NCBI GenBank assembly: GCA_038212015.1
Contig: JBBQUY010000002.1
Location: 1-64,000 of the forward strand
Length of the DNA stretch: 64,000 nt
Direction: 5' to 3'
Source of the DNA: JAGQUL01 sp038212015
Lineage (GTDB): Bacteria > Actinomycetota > Thermoleophilia > Gaiellales > SKUG01
Shown: piece after piece, positions 17,028 through 26,070 of the stretch
How positions within the stretch are numbered: position 1 is the first letter of the stretch
How the letters are laid out: each line of letters begins with the position of its first letter
Made by a program: the position numbers and the translations under genes
The notes under the pieces: model-generated
Database searches by the model: none
Told to the model about the DNA's origin: nothing
The model's input: the letters and a program-made list of their open reading frames with translations, nothing else

Positions 17028-18068
17028 GTGGAGTGCCGATCCACAGCCGCCACCGCCGTCCTGTCAGGTGGATCCACCGCGATCCCACCGGCCACGTCGA
17101 GCCCGATGACGCCGTCGACCACGACGTCGCTCGAGCCTGCGCTCGCACAGGCGCTCAGCGCGATATCCGAGGCGATCACCGCACTCACGCGCGTGCTGGG
17201 CGGCTCGCGGCAGCCGGTGGCGGGTGCCACGCTCACCTCGTCGCCCGCACCCGCGTCCGCGTCAGCGATGGCATCAGCACCGCTTGCTGCTGGCGCGAAT
17301 GGCGGCGTGACCGCCGCCGCGCCCGCGTCCGGGGCTGCATCGACGCCCGCACCTGCGCCTGCGGGCGGTCGCAGCACCGCGCGAGTCGCGACCTTCAACG
17401 TGCTCGGCGCATCGCACACCGATGCGGGCGGCAACAAGCCGGGCTGGGCAACGGGCGTCCAGCGGGTGCCGGAGATGATTCAGGAGCTGCGGTCGGGGGG
17501 CGTCGAGATCGCCGGTCTCCAGGAGTTCCAGCCGTCGCAGCAGCAGGCATTCAAGGCCGCGAAGACCGGGTACGAGCTCCATGGCGAGCGCGACAACGTG
17601 ATCGCCTGGAGGTCCGACCGCTACCGCAAGGTCGGCGCCACGTCGCTCACGATTCCCTACTTCGAGGGCAGCCCACGCAAGATGCCCGCGGTCCAGCTCG
17701 AGGACCGGGCCACGGGCAAGCGCGTGTGGGTGCTCAACGTCCACAACCCGGCCGATACCAAGGCCCATCCACGCAACGTCGCCAACCGGCGCGAGGCGGA
17801 GCGTCGCGAGCGAGCGTTCGTCGAGCAGCTCAAGCAGTCCGGCGTGCCCGTGCTCGTCGTCGGTGATTTCAACGACAACCGGGAGTCGATCGACGCGATG
17901 ACTGCAGGTGGGCTCACGAGCGTCGCGCGTCCCAGGCAGAACGCGAGCGGCATCGACTGGGTGTTCGGCTCGCAGGGCGTAAACTTCGCCAACACCACGC
18001 GCGACTTCGGCCCGCGTCAGGACCGCACGAGCGACCACCCGATCGTCACCACCACCGCGACGTTCTGA
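17028..18068 (+). CDS. Endonuclease/exonuclease/phosphatase-family protein
   Basis: The 346-residue product carries a C-terminal EEP domain from about residue 120: VATFNVLGA (Asn), IAGLQEFQ (Glu), VVGDFNDN (Asp, Asn) and a final TSDHPIV (Asp-His), so all main catalytic residues are present. The first ~115 residues are Ala/Pro/Ser/Thr-rich low complexity with no Sec signal. Start is uncertain: GTG at 17028 after GGTGG, or ATG at 17106. It could be a nuclease, a phosphodiesterase or a sphingomyelinase-like enzyme. It abuts the convergent metallophosphoesterase with no spacer. Confidence 0.8.
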   Translation: MECRSTAATAVLSGGSTAIPPATSSPMTPSTTTSLEPALAQALSAISEAITALTRVLGGSRQPVAGATLTSSPAPASASAMASAPLAAGANGGVTAAAPASGAASTPAPAPAGGRSTARVATFNVLGASHTDAGGNKPGWATGVQRVPEMIQELRSGGVEIAGLQEFQPSQQQAFKAAKTGYELHGERDNVIAWRSDRYRKVGATSLTIPYFEGSPRKMPAVQLEDRATGKRVWVLNVHNPADTKAHPRNVANRREAERRERAFVEQLKQSGVPVLVVGDFNDNRESIDAMTAGGLTSVARPRQNASGIDWVFGSQGVNFANTTRDFGPRQDRTSDHPIVTTTATF

Positions 18069-18818
18069 TCACCAGCCGATGACGAGCCGCTCTCCGGTCT
18101 CGTCCGGCAATCCTGCAGCCTTGATGTCCGCGCGTGCTCGTTCGATGTCGTAGGCGGTGCGGTGAAACGACAGCGTGCCGCGTTCGAGGGTCGCCCACGC
18201 GGCGCGCGGATCGCGATCGCGCGGCTGGCCGACCGAACCAGGATTGAACACGCGCCGCGTGCCCCGAGACAGCACGAGGCTCGATCCGGCCGGCATCAAC
18301 CCGCCCGTGGCGGCATCCGCGCCCGGCGGCAGCTCCCACAGCAGCGGCATGTGCGTGTGCCCGACAGCGCCGAGCTCGCGCTGCTGCAGCTGCAGGTGCG
18401 TCGTCGCGCTCTCGATCGTGCGCACGTACTCCCACACTGGATCACGATCGGAGCCGTGGTGCAGCTCGACGTGGTCGAGCAGCCGACTCGGCTCGAGCGT
18501 ACGCAGGTACGCGATGCGCTCCTCGCCGATCGTGGCGAGCGCGTGTCGGATGCCGGCGCCCGGCCCGCCCTGCCACAGGCCCGGCTCGACCGATTCGGCC
18601 GATCGCGGATCGCCCGCCACCGCCAGGTCATGGTTGCCGGCGAGCACGACCTCGCAGCGCGCACGCACCAGGTCGAGGCACTCACCGGGATTCGCGGCAT
18701 AGCCGACGGTGTCGCCCAGACACCAGATGCGCGCGCCAGGGGCGAGCGCGTCGATGTCGGCCAGCACTGTTTCGAGTGCCGGCAGGTTGCCATGTACGTC
18801 GCTGATGAGCGCGATCAC
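18069..18818 (-). CDS. Calcineurin-like metallophosphoesterase
   Basis: The 249-residue product has the full metallophosphoesterase signature: ISDVHGN at the N-terminus, CLGDTVGYAANP, LAGNHD, a mid-protein ELHHGS and VGHTHMPL, and RVFNPGSVGQPRD. The pattern matches the YfcE/MJ0936-like branch of phosphodiesterases, which hydrolyse phosphodiesters such as cyclic nucleotides with two metal ions. No signal peptide, so cytosolic. Natural substrate cannot be set from sequence. Confidence 0.9.
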   Translation of the reverse strand: MIALISDVHGNLPALETVLADIDALAPGARIWCLGDTVGYAANPGECLDLVRARCEVVLAGNHDLAVAGDPRSAESVEPGLWQGGPGAGIRHALATIGEERIAYLRTLEPSRLLDHVELHHGSDRDPVWEYVRTIESATTHLQLQQRELGAVGHTHMPLLWELPPGADAATGGLMPAGSSLVLSRGTRRVFNPGSVGQPRDRDPRAAWATLERGTLSFHRTAYDIERARADIKAAGLPDETGERLVIGW

Positions 18819-18867
18819 GGCCTCATCCTCGCGCGCGCGTCGGACCCGTGGTGCGACCCCGTCCGTC

Positions 18868-19170
18868 TCAGGACTGCTCGGGGGTCTCCGGGAGGTTCTT
18901 GATGCCCTCGCGCGTCACCCACTTGGACCAGTTGTCCTCGAGTGCGTCGATGAGCTCGCGCACGAAGCGCGGGCTCATGTTCACGCGGCTGACGACGACA
19001 CCCGGAACCTCGTCCGCCTCGATCTCGTGGTCCACGCGCGCGAACGTGATCGTGAACTCGTAGTCGGAGTGGCTCACGTTCGCGAAGTTCGCGTAATGCC
19101 CCGCCATGATCTCCGGCGAGGTGTGAATGTTCAGGTGGCGTTCTCGGGGGGCTTCTTCCATGTCGGGCAC
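18868..19170 (-). CDS. DUF3467 family protein
   Basis: The 100-residue product fits the small DUF3467 family: GHYANFANVSHSDYEFTITF at the N-terminal half and VVVSRVNMSPRFVRELIDAL in the second half. Function unknown. I chose the GTG at 19170 because GGGAGGG precedes it by about four bases; an ATG three codons later is possible. It diverges from rlmH with a 46-bp intergenic region. Confidence 0.8.
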   Translation of the reverse strand: MPDMEEAPRERHLNIHTSPEIMAGHYANFANVSHSDYEFTITFARVDHEIEADEVPGVVVSRVNMSPRFVRELIDALEDNWSKWVTREGIKNLPETPEQS

Positions 19171-19216
19171 ACTACCCTCCCGGGAGAATCATGCACATGC
19201 CGGTTAGGCTCCAGCC

Positions 19217-19699
19217 GTGGAAGTCCACCTCGTCCGTGCCGACCTCGTCGTGGTCGGGTCCCTCAGCGCCGACCTCGCCAGGGTCGCGGCGGACTACGAG
19301 CGCCGCCTCACGCGCTACGTGAAGCTGCACGTGCACGAACTCAAGGGCGAACCCACCGCGCGCGGCGAGGCCGTCGTGCTGCGGGCCGAAGGGGAGCGCT
19401 TCGGCGACACGCTCGCGAAGATCGAGCGCCAGGCAGGAGAGCAGTCGACGATCGTCGCGCTCGACTCCCGGGGTGACCAGCCCACGACCGAGCAGCTCGC
19501 CGCGCGCTGGCTCGGCGCGCGCCACCTGATCCTCTGCATCGGCGGCACCATGGGGCTGCCTCCCGAGGTGCTGGATCGCACGCGCGATCGCGTGTCGTTC
19601 GGCCGCATCACGCTGCCGCACCAGCTCGCCCGCGTCGTCGCGACCGAGCAGCTGTATCGCTCGTTCCGCATCGCGCGCGGCGAGCCGTACCATTTCTAG
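19217..19699 (+). CDS. rlmH: 23S rRNA (pseudouridine1915-N3)-methyltransferase
   Basis: RlmH methylates pseudouridine 1915 in helix 69 of 23S rRNA. The 160-residue product is a SPOUT methyltransferase of normal length, with the SAM-binding knot LILCIGGTMGLPPEV and the highly conserved C-terminus LPHQLARVVATEQLYRSFRI followed by GEPYHF. Translation starts at GTG 19217. Confidence 0.95.
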   Translation: MEVHLVRADLVVVGSLSADLARVAADYERRLTRYVKLHVHELKGEPTARGEAVVLRAEGERFGDTLAKIERQAGEQSTIVALDSRGDQPTTEQLAARWLGARHLILCIGGTMGLPPEVLDRTRDRVSFGRITLPHQLARVVATEQLYRSFRIARGEPYHF

Positions 19700-19878
19700 G
19701 AACGAGCGCCGATCGAGCTCGCTCGAATCGGCCGAGTGGAGACGAAGTGGCGCGAGCAGAGCGAGCAACCATTTCTGAGGGCGCCACCGATCGCCTGCGA
19801 AGCTCGCACGCGCGAACCCGCCGCCGAACGTGCGAGAACGCGCCGCTTACCTGCCGGCGTGGCGGGAACCCTTCGAAC

Positions 19879-20904
19879 ATGGTGCTCGACACCCGCCATC
19901 TGCTGCCCTCCCACGCACCGCCGGATGCGCTGCACCACGGTGCTCGCATCGACTCCTGCTGCGTTGCGCTGCTCGACACGATCGGCGGTACGCCGCTCGT
20001 GGACGTGTCGCTGCTGCTCGACCAGCGACGCACCAAGCCCGGCGTCCGCCTCTTCGCCAAGCTCGAAGGCTTCAACCCGACCGGCAGCGTCAAGGACCGG
20101 ATCGCGCTGTGGATGGTCAACGACGCGCTGGAACGCGGCGCGCTGGAACCCGGTCGTACGATCCTCGAGCCGACAAGCGGCAACACCGGCATCTCGCTCG
20201 CGTTCGTCGGGCGTCTGCTCGGCCACCGCGTTCGTGCCGTGCTGCCCGACAACGCCACACCCGAGCGCGTCCAGGTGCTGCGCACCTACGGGGCGGAGGT
20301 CATCTTCAGCGACGGGGACCTCGGCAGCAACGGTGCGGTCCAGCTCGCCAAACAGCTTGCTGCAGAAGACCCGAGCCTGTTCATGCCGATGCAGTACGAG
20401 AACCCCGCGAACCCACGCGCCCACTACGAGACGACCGCCGTCGAGCTGCTCGAGCAGGTCGAGCATCGCCGCATCCACGCATTCGTGGCCGGGCTCGGCA
20501 CCGGCGGCACGCTCATGGGCGTCGGCAGACGGCTGCTCGAGCGCGACCGTCGCACGCAGATCGTCGCAGCCGAGCCCAAGCCGGGTGACGCGATCATGGG
20601 CCTGCGAAGCCTGGAAGCCGGCTACGTGCCGCCGATCCTCGACACCTCCATGCTCACTCGACGCATCTATGTCACGAACCGCCACTCGGTGCTCGGCACG
20701 CGCTCGCTCGCAGGCATCGGTGTGTTCACCGGGATCTCTGCGGGTGCCGCCGCACAGGTCGCGCGTCTCATCGCAACCGAATCGCCGCGCGACAGCTGCG
20801 TCGTGTTCCTGTGTGCGGATTCGGGATGGAAGTACCTGAGCGCCGACCTGTTCGGCCGCGACCTCGACGATCTCGAAGAACGCATGGATGCCGGCCACTG
20901 GTGA
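19879..20904 (+). CDS. PLP-dependent cysteine synthase-like enzyme
   Basis: The 341-residue product is a fold-type II PLP enzyme: DTIGGTPLVDV, the Lys-bearing FNPTGSVKDRIA, PTSGNTGISLAF for substrate binding, GTGGTLMGVG for the cofactor phosphate, and a C-terminal GISAGAA. It matches the O-acetylserine sulfhydrylase / cystathionine beta-synthase group, which builds cysteine from an activated serine and sulfide. The ~30-residue N-terminal extension, the atypical substrate loop and the lack of sulfur genes nearby leave the exact substrate open. The ribosome binding site is weak. Confidence 0.85.
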   Translation: MVLDTRHLLPSHAPPDALHHGARIDSCCVALLDTIGGTPLVDVSLLLDQRRTKPGVRLFAKLEGFNPTGSVKDRIALWMVNDALERGALEPGRTILEPTSGNTGISLAFVGRLLGHRVRAVLPDNATPERVQVLRTYGAEVIFSDGDLGSNGAVQLAKQLAAEDPSLFMPMQYENPANPRAHYETTAVELLEQVEHRRIHAFVAGLGTGGTLMGVGRRLLERDRRTQIVAAEPKPGDAIMGLRSLEAGYVPPILDTSMLTRRIYVTNRHSVLGTRSLAGIGVFTGISAGAAAQVARLIATESPRDSCVVFLCADSGWKYLSADLFGRDLDDLEERMDAGHW

Positions 20905-21060
20905 CGGCGTGCCGAGGCGCATCCCGGTCCGCGAATCGGGGGACGTCGGGCGACTTCGTCCACGATCGCGACTTCGATGGGCCGGATGATGGACGCAGTG
21001 GTGGTGGCGGGCGAAACGGCATCCCGCAGGCGGGCTGCGAGCGCACGATAGGCTGCATGC

Positions 21061-22734
21061 ATGTCGCCAACCACTCAGAACTCTGCGCTCCGAGGCCTGC
21101 ATGAGGCATTGCAGGCGATCGTCGACGACCTTGCCCGTGCGGGCGAGGCGGCGGGCACGCCCCGCGTCGAGCTCGAGCGTCCGCGCGACGAGGCACACGG
21201 CGACTTCGCGACCAACGCCGCGCTGATGCTGGCGCCGGTCGTGCGCCGCAATCCGCGCGAGGTCGCGCAGGACATCGCCGATCGCGCCGGCGCGCTGCCG
21301 GGCGTGACGAGCGTCGACGTTGCCGGCCCCGGGTTCATCAACCTGACGATGGCCGACGAGTGGTTCCTCGAGACGGTCGAGACCGCGCTCGACGCCGGCG
21401 ACCAGTTCGGCACCGGCGTGCTCGCCGACCCCGTGCCGATCCTGCTCGAGTTCGTGAGCGCCAACCCGACCGGCCCGCTCGTCGCTGCCAGCGCACGCCA
21501 TGCCGCATACGGCGACGCCCTTGCGCGCGTGCTGCGACATGCTGGCCACGAGGTCACCACCGAGTTCTACGTCAACGACGCCGGTCGCCAGGTCGACCTG
21601 TTCGGCGCGTCGATCCTCGCCCGCGCCACGGGCGGCGAGGTGCCCGAGGACGGCTACCAGGGTGACTACGTCGTCGAGCTCGCGAACGAGCTGGGCGTGA
21701 CCGCGGACGACGATCCCGTCGAGCTCGGTCAGCGCGGAGTCGCGGCGATGATCGCCGGCATGCGCGAGTCCCTCAAGCAGCTCGGCGTGCACTTCGACTC
21801 GTTCTTCTCGGAAAAGTCGCTCCACGACTCAGGTGCCGTCGATGCCGGCATCGAGAAGGTCACTGCCGCCGGCTACACCGACGACGAGGACGGCGCGGTC
21901 ATCCTGCGCACGACGACCTGGGGCGACGATCGTGACCGCGCGATCCGCCGCGCCAACGGTGTGCCGACCTACTTCGCCGCCGACATCGCCTACCTCGAGG
22001 ACAAGTTCGCGCGCGCCGGCGATCGAGGCCACCTGATCTACGTGCTCGGGGCCGACCATCATGGCTACATCGCCCGCCTGAAGGGCGCGTCGCAGGCGCT
22101 CGGCCACGAGGTCGACACGCCCGAGATCGTGATCATGCAGATGGTCACGCTCACCGAAGCGGGCGAGCAGAAGAAGATGAGCAAGCGGCGCGGCGACTTC
22201 GTCACCGCCGCCGAGCTCGTGGAGCGCATCGGCGCAGACGCCACCCGCTTCTGGATGCTCGAGCGCTCGCACGACCAGCAGCTCGAGATCGACCTGAATC
22301 GCGCCTCGGAGCAGGGCGACGAGAACCCCGTCTACTACGTGCAGATGATGCACGCCAGGCTGTGCTCGATCCGCCGCAACGTCGAAGCCGCCGGCCTCGC
22401 CGACGGCGACGCCTCCGCCGCCGACGAGCCGCTCCACGCGAGCGAGAAGCGACTCATCAAGCGCCTGAGCGAACTGCCGATCGTCGTGGCCGACGCCGCC
22501 GAGCGCCGCGTGCCGCATCGCGTGCACCACTACGCGCGCGAGCTCGCGAGCGACGTGTCGAAGTTCTACCGCGACTGTCGCGTGATGGGTGACGGCATCG
22601 ATCCGGCGATCACTGCGCGCCGACTGCGCACCGCTGATGCCGCCCGGTCGGTGCTCGCGCTGTCGCTGCAGCTCGTCGGTGTCTCCGCTCCCGAAGCGAT
22701 GGAGCGCCGCGAGGTCGAGGCCGACGCGGAATGA
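21061..22734 (+). CDS. argS: Arginyl-tRNA synthetase with altered HIGH motif
   Basis: The enzyme charges tRNA-Arg with arginine. The 557-residue product has the ArgRS N-terminal domain (GDFATNAALMLAP), SANPTGPL leading into the class I core, the YVNDAG block, KMSKRRGDF near residue 375 and the anticodon-binding domain with YYVQMMHARL. Where bacterial ArgRS normally has H-V-G-H-G-R after PTGPL, this protein has V-A-A-S-A-R (residues 141-146), so both catalytic His are absent while KMSK is kept. It is the only argS in the window. The nucleotidyltransferase-like gene overlaps its stop by ATGA. Confidence 0.92.
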   Translation: MSPTTQNSALRGLHEALQAIVDDLARAGEAAGTPRVELERPRDEAHGDFATNAALMLAPVVRRNPREVAQDIADRAGALPGVTSVDVAGPGFINLTMADEWFLETVETALDAGDQFGTGVLADPVPILLEFVSANPTGPLVAASARHAAYGDALARVLRHAGHEVTTEFYVNDAGRQVDLFGASILARATGGEVPEDGYQGDYVVELANELGVTADDDPVELGQRGVAAMIAGMRESLKQLGVHFDSFFSEKSLHDSGAVDAGIEKVTAAGYTDDEDGAVILRTTTWGDDRDRAIRRANGVPTYFAADIAYLEDKFARAGDRGHLIYVLGADHHGYIARLKGASQALGHEVDTPEIVIMQMVTLTEAGEQKKMSKRRGDFVTAAELVERIGADATRFWMLERSHDQQLEIDLNRASEQGDENPVYYVQMMHARLCSIRRNVEAAGLADGDASAADEPLHASEKRLIKRLSELPIVVADAAERRVPHRVHHYARELASDVSKFYRDCRVMGDGIDPAITARRLRTADAARSVLALSLQLVGVSAPEAMERREVEADAE

Positions 22735-23633
22735 GCGCGAACGTCGTCGTGGCCGATCACGGCGACCTCGCCGCGACCCGATCGGCCGCACCGACCCCCG
22801 GCCCCCAGGCCGCAGCAGCCCGCGCGGCAGTCGTCCGTGCACTCGAGCAGCGCGACGACGCGCTCGCGGCGTGGGAGGCCGGCTCGGCGGCGTTCGGCCG
22901 CGCCGATCTCGCCAGCGACCTCGACGTCGCCGTCATTTCCACGGGTGACGCGGGCACCGGCACGCGCATCCTCGATGCGATCGAGGAGCAGCTCGCCGAC
23001 GTCACCGACCTCGACCTGTGGGACGTCGGCGAGTCGAAGTTCGGCGTGCAGCGCTTCTGGCAACCCGCTCGCCCCGGCGACGACGCCCCGATCTGCATGG
23101 TCGATGTGTCCGTGCTCGGCGTCGACGTCGACGCCGACAAGCTGCGCGAGCTGCTGACCGTCGAGCGACACGGCGGCGCGCTCTCGCTGCACGATCCCGA
23201 CGGCGTGCTCGCGGACCTGCTCGCCACCAACGTCTTCGACGCAGACGCGCATCGCGCACGGATTGCCGCCGAACTCGACTCGATCCGCACGCGTCACGTG
23301 ATGCTCGCCGGGTTCGGCCCCAAGGAGCTTGAGCGCGGGCGCACGCTCGACGCACACTGGGTCCTCAACGCGATGGTCGTCGGGCCGCTCGTGACGCTGC
23401 TCGGGATGGTGCATCGCCCGCTCCGCTTCGACTTCGCGCTGCGCTACCTGCACGAGGAGCTGCCGACGGACGTCGTCGAGTGTCTGGAGCCGATCGTCGA
23501 ACCCGGCCGGGAACACCTGCGCGACGCGATCGTCGAGGGGATCGGCTGGATCGATGCGATCCTCGCCGACATCGATCCGGACGCGCTGCCGGTCGAGCGA
23601 CACGCGGCGGAGATGCGCGCCGCGTTCGGCTGA
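22731..23633 (+). CDS. Predicted nucleotidyltransferase-like protein
   Basis: The 300-residue product overlaps argS by ATGA, implying coupling. Residues around 50-70 read GSAAFGRADLASDLDVAVI, the G-S...SDxD pattern of polymerase beta-type nucleotidyltransferases. A further acidic residue is present in MVDVSVLG. The C-terminal half is helical and resembles substrate-binding domains of aminoglycoside or small-molecule nucleotidyltransferases. I infer NMP transfer to a small molecule or protein; the substrate and any link to arginylation are unknown. Confidence 0.7.
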   Translation: MSANVVVADHGDLAATRSAAPTPGPQAAAARAAVVRALEQRDDALAAWEAGSAAFGRADLASDLDVAVISTGDAGTGTRILDAIEEQLADVTDLDLWDVGESKFGVQRFWQPARPGDDAPICMVDVSVLGVDVDADKLRELLTVERHGGALSLHDPDGVLADLLATNVFDADAHRARIAAELDSIRTRHVMLAGFGPKELERGRTLDAHWVLNAMVVGPLVTLLGMVHRPLRFDFALRYLHEELPTDVVECLEPIVEPGREHLRDAIVEGIGWIDAILADIDPDALPVERHAAEMRAAFG

Positions 23634-23640
23634 CGATCGT

Positions 23641-24051
23641 TCAGCCAGGCGCCGCCACGACGCTCAGCGTGCACCTGGATTCGAGCACGCGAGCGCCCGT
23701 CGAGTCGTGCACTTCGATCCGCCACACGTGCCGATCGTCGTGCAGCACGAGCGGCGTCGCGAGTGCGCGCGTCACTCCGGCTGCAGGCTGTACGACGAAC
23801 GAGGCGTCGAGTTCGGCGCCGAAGGCGCGCCGCCCGCTGCCCGCCGCGAGTCCGGCGGCCGTGGAGGCAACGGTCTCGGCGGCCACGAGCAGCAGGCCGC
23901 GGCACGCGACGGAGCCGTCCACCGGCATCCGCGCCTCGACCCGTTCGGCGGTGCAGGCCAGCAGTTCGATGCCGAGCACGCCGAGAGCGGTGTCGACGAG
24001 CGGTCGCGTGCCGGGTCGCGGATCTGCGGTGAGGGGAACGGCGTCGTGCAT
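23641..24051 (-). CDS. Hotdog-fold thioesterase-like protein
   Basis: The 136-residue product resembles PaaI-type hotdog thioesterases: LGIELLACTAERVEARMPV, then GLLLVAAETVASTAAG where the central helix carries a Glu, then FVVQPAAGVTRALATPL and HVWRIEVHDSTGARV. Such enzymes hydrolyse acyl-CoA thioesters. The ATG at 24051 has AGGA upstream; the longer frame to 24366 is low-complexity shadow. It converges with the nucleotidyltransferase-like gene. Substrate unknown. Confidence 0.75.
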   Translation of the reverse strand: MHDAVPLTADPRPGTRPLVDTALGVLGIELLACTAERVEARMPVDGSVACRGLLLVAAETVASTAAGLAAGSGRRAFGAELDASFVVQPAAGVTRALATPLVLHDDRHVWRIEVHDSTGARVLESRCTLSVVAAPG

Positions 24052-24205
24052 CTCGGTGGATCCTGCCCGAAAATTGTCGATGCCCGCCACTGGGACAGGT
24101 GGCGGGCATCGGCTGGGGATGTGACGTGCGCCATGTGGGAGGGGCGGCGCACTGTCGATGGCGCGGTGGTGGACGGACGATCCGCCGACGCGCCGGGGTG
24201 TCCGA

Positions 24206-24412
24206 CTAGCGGACGTTGCGGTCCTGCATGCGCTGGAACGCTGCGTTGCGGATGGCGTCGGCGAGGTCGACGACGTCCGGCTTCGGGAAAGGGAGGGGCT
24301 GCATCGTGCTGCCACCCTGGCGGGTGCGCGGCAGCGGCGCCTGCGTTCCGGTGCGCGGCCCGTCAAGGGGGCGGACCGGAAGCGGCTTCATGATGCCTGC
24401 TGCGGTGATCAT
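24206..24412 (-). CDS. Small hypothetical protein with Pro-rich N-terminus
   Basis: The 68-residue product is MITAAGIMKPLPVRPLDG, then a Pro/Arg/Gln linker, then a short helix containing VVDLADAIRNAAFQRMQD. The ATG is preceded by AGGAG at good spacing, and an AT-rich promoter candidate lies about 50 bp upstream, so this is probably a real gene despite its size. The short hydrophobic/Pro leader resembles other leaderless proteins in this window. No family recognised. Confidence 0.6.
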   Translation of the reverse strand: MITAAGIMKPLPVRPLDGPRTGTQAPLPRTRQGGSTMQPLPFPKPDVVDLADAIRNAAFQRMQDRNVR

Positions 24413-24462
24413 GTCGGTGGTACTCCTGGGGAGGGGGAGGGGTGGTGCGTCCTTGCAAATGG

Positions 24463-24492
24463 AATATTTCCACGCGAACGACCCAAAGTCAA
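24463..24492 (-). promoter_or_regulatory. Candidate sigma-70-type promoter for the 24206-24412 gene
   Basis: On the minus strand TTGACT (24492-24487) is followed after 18 nt by AATATT (24468-24463) in an otherwise GC-rich genome. The elements match the -35 and -10 consensus in 5/6 and 4/6 positions. The predicted start would give a leader of about 45 nt with an AGGAG site. Confidence 0.5.
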
Positions 24493-24591
24493 GAAATTCA
24501 TCAAGGCTGTTCGCGATTATGCGGCAAGAACGGCCACGGGGGTGGTCCCAGGTCGGCCACGGGCCGGAATATCGTCACATCGCGCGCGTGC

Positions 24592-25158
24592 TCAGCAGGC
24601 TGGATACGCTGGGGTTGATGCCGGGGCGCCCATGTAGCACGCACTCGCGCCCGGCCCCGTCCACTGCGCGCCGGAGTTCTTGCGCGCGATCACGCGAACC
24701 CAGTAGCGCGGCTCGGCGAGATAGCAGACCGAGACCCACGCGGTCTGCGTCGATGCACCGGTCGGGTTGCTCGGCGCTCCGCAGTTGGCGTCGACCGAGA
24801 TGCCGACGCGGCCGGCCGAGACGGACTCAGGCGTGGACTTCATGTACGGCTGGCCGGTGAGGTTGCGCGGTCCGCGCTGCGTGGCCGCCGTGTTGTTGCC
24901 CCACCAGCGCTGCGTCGGCGGCCCGGTGGTCGGGGGGTGTCGATTCGCAAAATCCGCGTGGTACTGCGAAACGGCCTGCATATAGGCGCTGCCGACGGTC
25001 TTGCCGTCCTGGAAATACGTCGCCTTCTTCGCGCCGCCGAACATCTGGATCACGATCGCGAAGAGGATGGCGACGACGACCATCGCGATCAACATCTCGA
25101 CCACGGTGAAGCCGCGCTCGCGGGCGTGCGTGTAGGTGCGTGAGGCGATTCGAGGCAT
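24592..25158 (-). CDS. Type IV pilin-like (prepilin) protein
   Basis: The 188-residue product has a prepilin leader and N-methylation signal: RERG-FTVVEMLIAM with cleavage after Gly16 and Glu21 at position +5, followed by a Val/Ala/Ile hydrophobic helix. The globular part is Gly/Thr/Pro-rich with Cys residues that may pair (ANCGAP, SVCYLAE and the C-terminal YPAC). It may be a minor pilin or pseudopilin. No prepilin peptidase or assembly ATPase lies in the window. The ATG at 25158 has GAGGGA upstream; the frame before it is unlike a pilin. Confidence 0.82.
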   Translation of the reverse strand: MPRIASRTYTHARERGFTVVEMLIAMVVVAILFAIVIQMFGGAKKATYFQDGKTVGSAYMQAVSQYHADFANRHPPTTGPPTQRWWGNNTAATQRGPRNLTGQPYMKSTPESVSAGRVGISVDANCGAPSNPTGASTQTAWVSVCYLAEPRYWVRVIARKNSGAQWTGPGASACYMGAPASTPAYPAC

Positions 25159-25258
25159 CGATGGGCGTCCCTCGTGGGCGTGCGGACATCGAAGCATCGG
25201 CCGTGGGAGGCGCGGCCTTGAGCCCGGCGGCGAAGCGATCCGGTGGTAGTCTCGCGCC

Positions 25259-25762
25259 ATGGATCCCTGTCCCTGCGGCTCCGGCCGTTCCGCAACCGAA
25301 TGCTGTCAGCCCGTCATCCGCCGCGAGCGGACCGCCGCCACGGCGGAGGAGCTCATGCGATCGCGATACACCGCGTTCGTGCTGAGCGACGTCGACTGGA
25401 TCATGGACAGCCACCACTCCGAGACCGTCGACGAGATCGATCGCGACGAGGTTGAGAAGTGGGCGTCCGGGTCGGAGTGGATGGGCCTGCGCATCAAGTC
25501 GACCACCGATGGCGGCGCGGACGACAGTGAAGGCACGGTCTCGTTCCGTGCCCGCTACAAGGTGCAGGGCCAGCAGGTCGATCACGTCGAAAAGGCGCGC
25601 TTCGAGCGCGAGAACGGCGAATGGCGCTTCCACTCCGTCGTCGAGGAGAACGACCAGCCCGAGCTCGTGCCGGTCGGTCCGAAGTCCGAGGTCGGTCGCA
25701 ACGACCCGTGCCCCTGCGGCTCCGGCAAGAAGTACAAGAAGTGCCACGGGGCGGCGGCTTGA
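25259..25762 (+). CDS. YchJ-like protein with two SEC-C zinc motifs
   Basis: The 167-residue product has a SEC-C motif at each end (DPCPCGSGRSATECC at 2-16 and DPCPCGSGKKYKKCHG at the C-terminus). A middle NTF2-like domain is typical of the YchJ family (LMRSRYTAFVL, DWIMDSHHSET, EWMGLRI, VSFRARYK, ENGEWRFHS). Function of the family is not established; the SEC-C motif binds zinc and in SecA contacts SecB and ribosomes. It diverges from the pilin-like gene across 100 bp. Confidence 0.9.
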   Translation: MDPCPCGSGRSATECCQPVIRRERTAATAEELMRSRYTAFVLSDVDWIMDSHHSETVDEIDRDEVEKWASGSEWMGLRIKSTTDGGADDSEGTVSFRARYKVQGQQVDHVEKARFERENGEWRFHSVVEENDQPELVPVGPKSEVGRNDPCPCGSGKKYKKCHGAAA

Positions 25763-25775
25763 CGATCAGGCGGGT

Positions 25776-26048
25776 TCAGCCCTCGTCGCGCGGCATGTAG
25801 CCGCACGAGTCGCACTGTGTGCGTCCGTGATCGAGGGTGACGAGCTCGCCCGTCGCGCACATCGGGCACGCTGCGCCGAGCGCGTGTGACGCGACGTCGC
25901 CGTCCTCGCGTCCGAAGTGCTCGAACGAATGCCCGCACTCGTGGCAGAAGTCGTCGCCGTGCAGGTCCGGCTCGCCGCAGCCCGGGCAGTCCGGGCGCGT
26001 GACGGCCGCGGTCTTCGTTTCGGGCTCGTCGTCACCGATCGTCCACAT
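25776..26048 (-). CDS. Small double zinc-ribbon protein
   Basis: The 90-residue product has two CxxC pairs in the first half (CPGCGEPD, FCHECGHSF) and two in the second (CPMCATG, CDSCGYM), giving two rubredoxin-like zinc ribbons. A strong GGGAGGT site precedes the ATG at 26048, so the longer frame to 26228 is rejected. Small ribbons of this kind often contact RNA, ribosomes or RNA polymerase, but no specific role can be given. It lies downstream of the LysR gene on the same strand, 22 bp away. Confidence 0.8.
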   Translation of the reverse strand: MWTIGDDEPETKTAAVTRPDCPGCGEPDLHGDDFCHECGHSFEHFGREDGDVASHALGAACPMCATGELVTLDHGRTQCDSCGYMPRDEG

Positions 26049-26070
26049 CTCGCACCTCCCGCCCGTTGCA

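Noticed and set aside
19696..21825. A 709-residue minus-strand open frame
   Set aside because: It runs across the PLP enzyme and argS on the other strand and has no motif.
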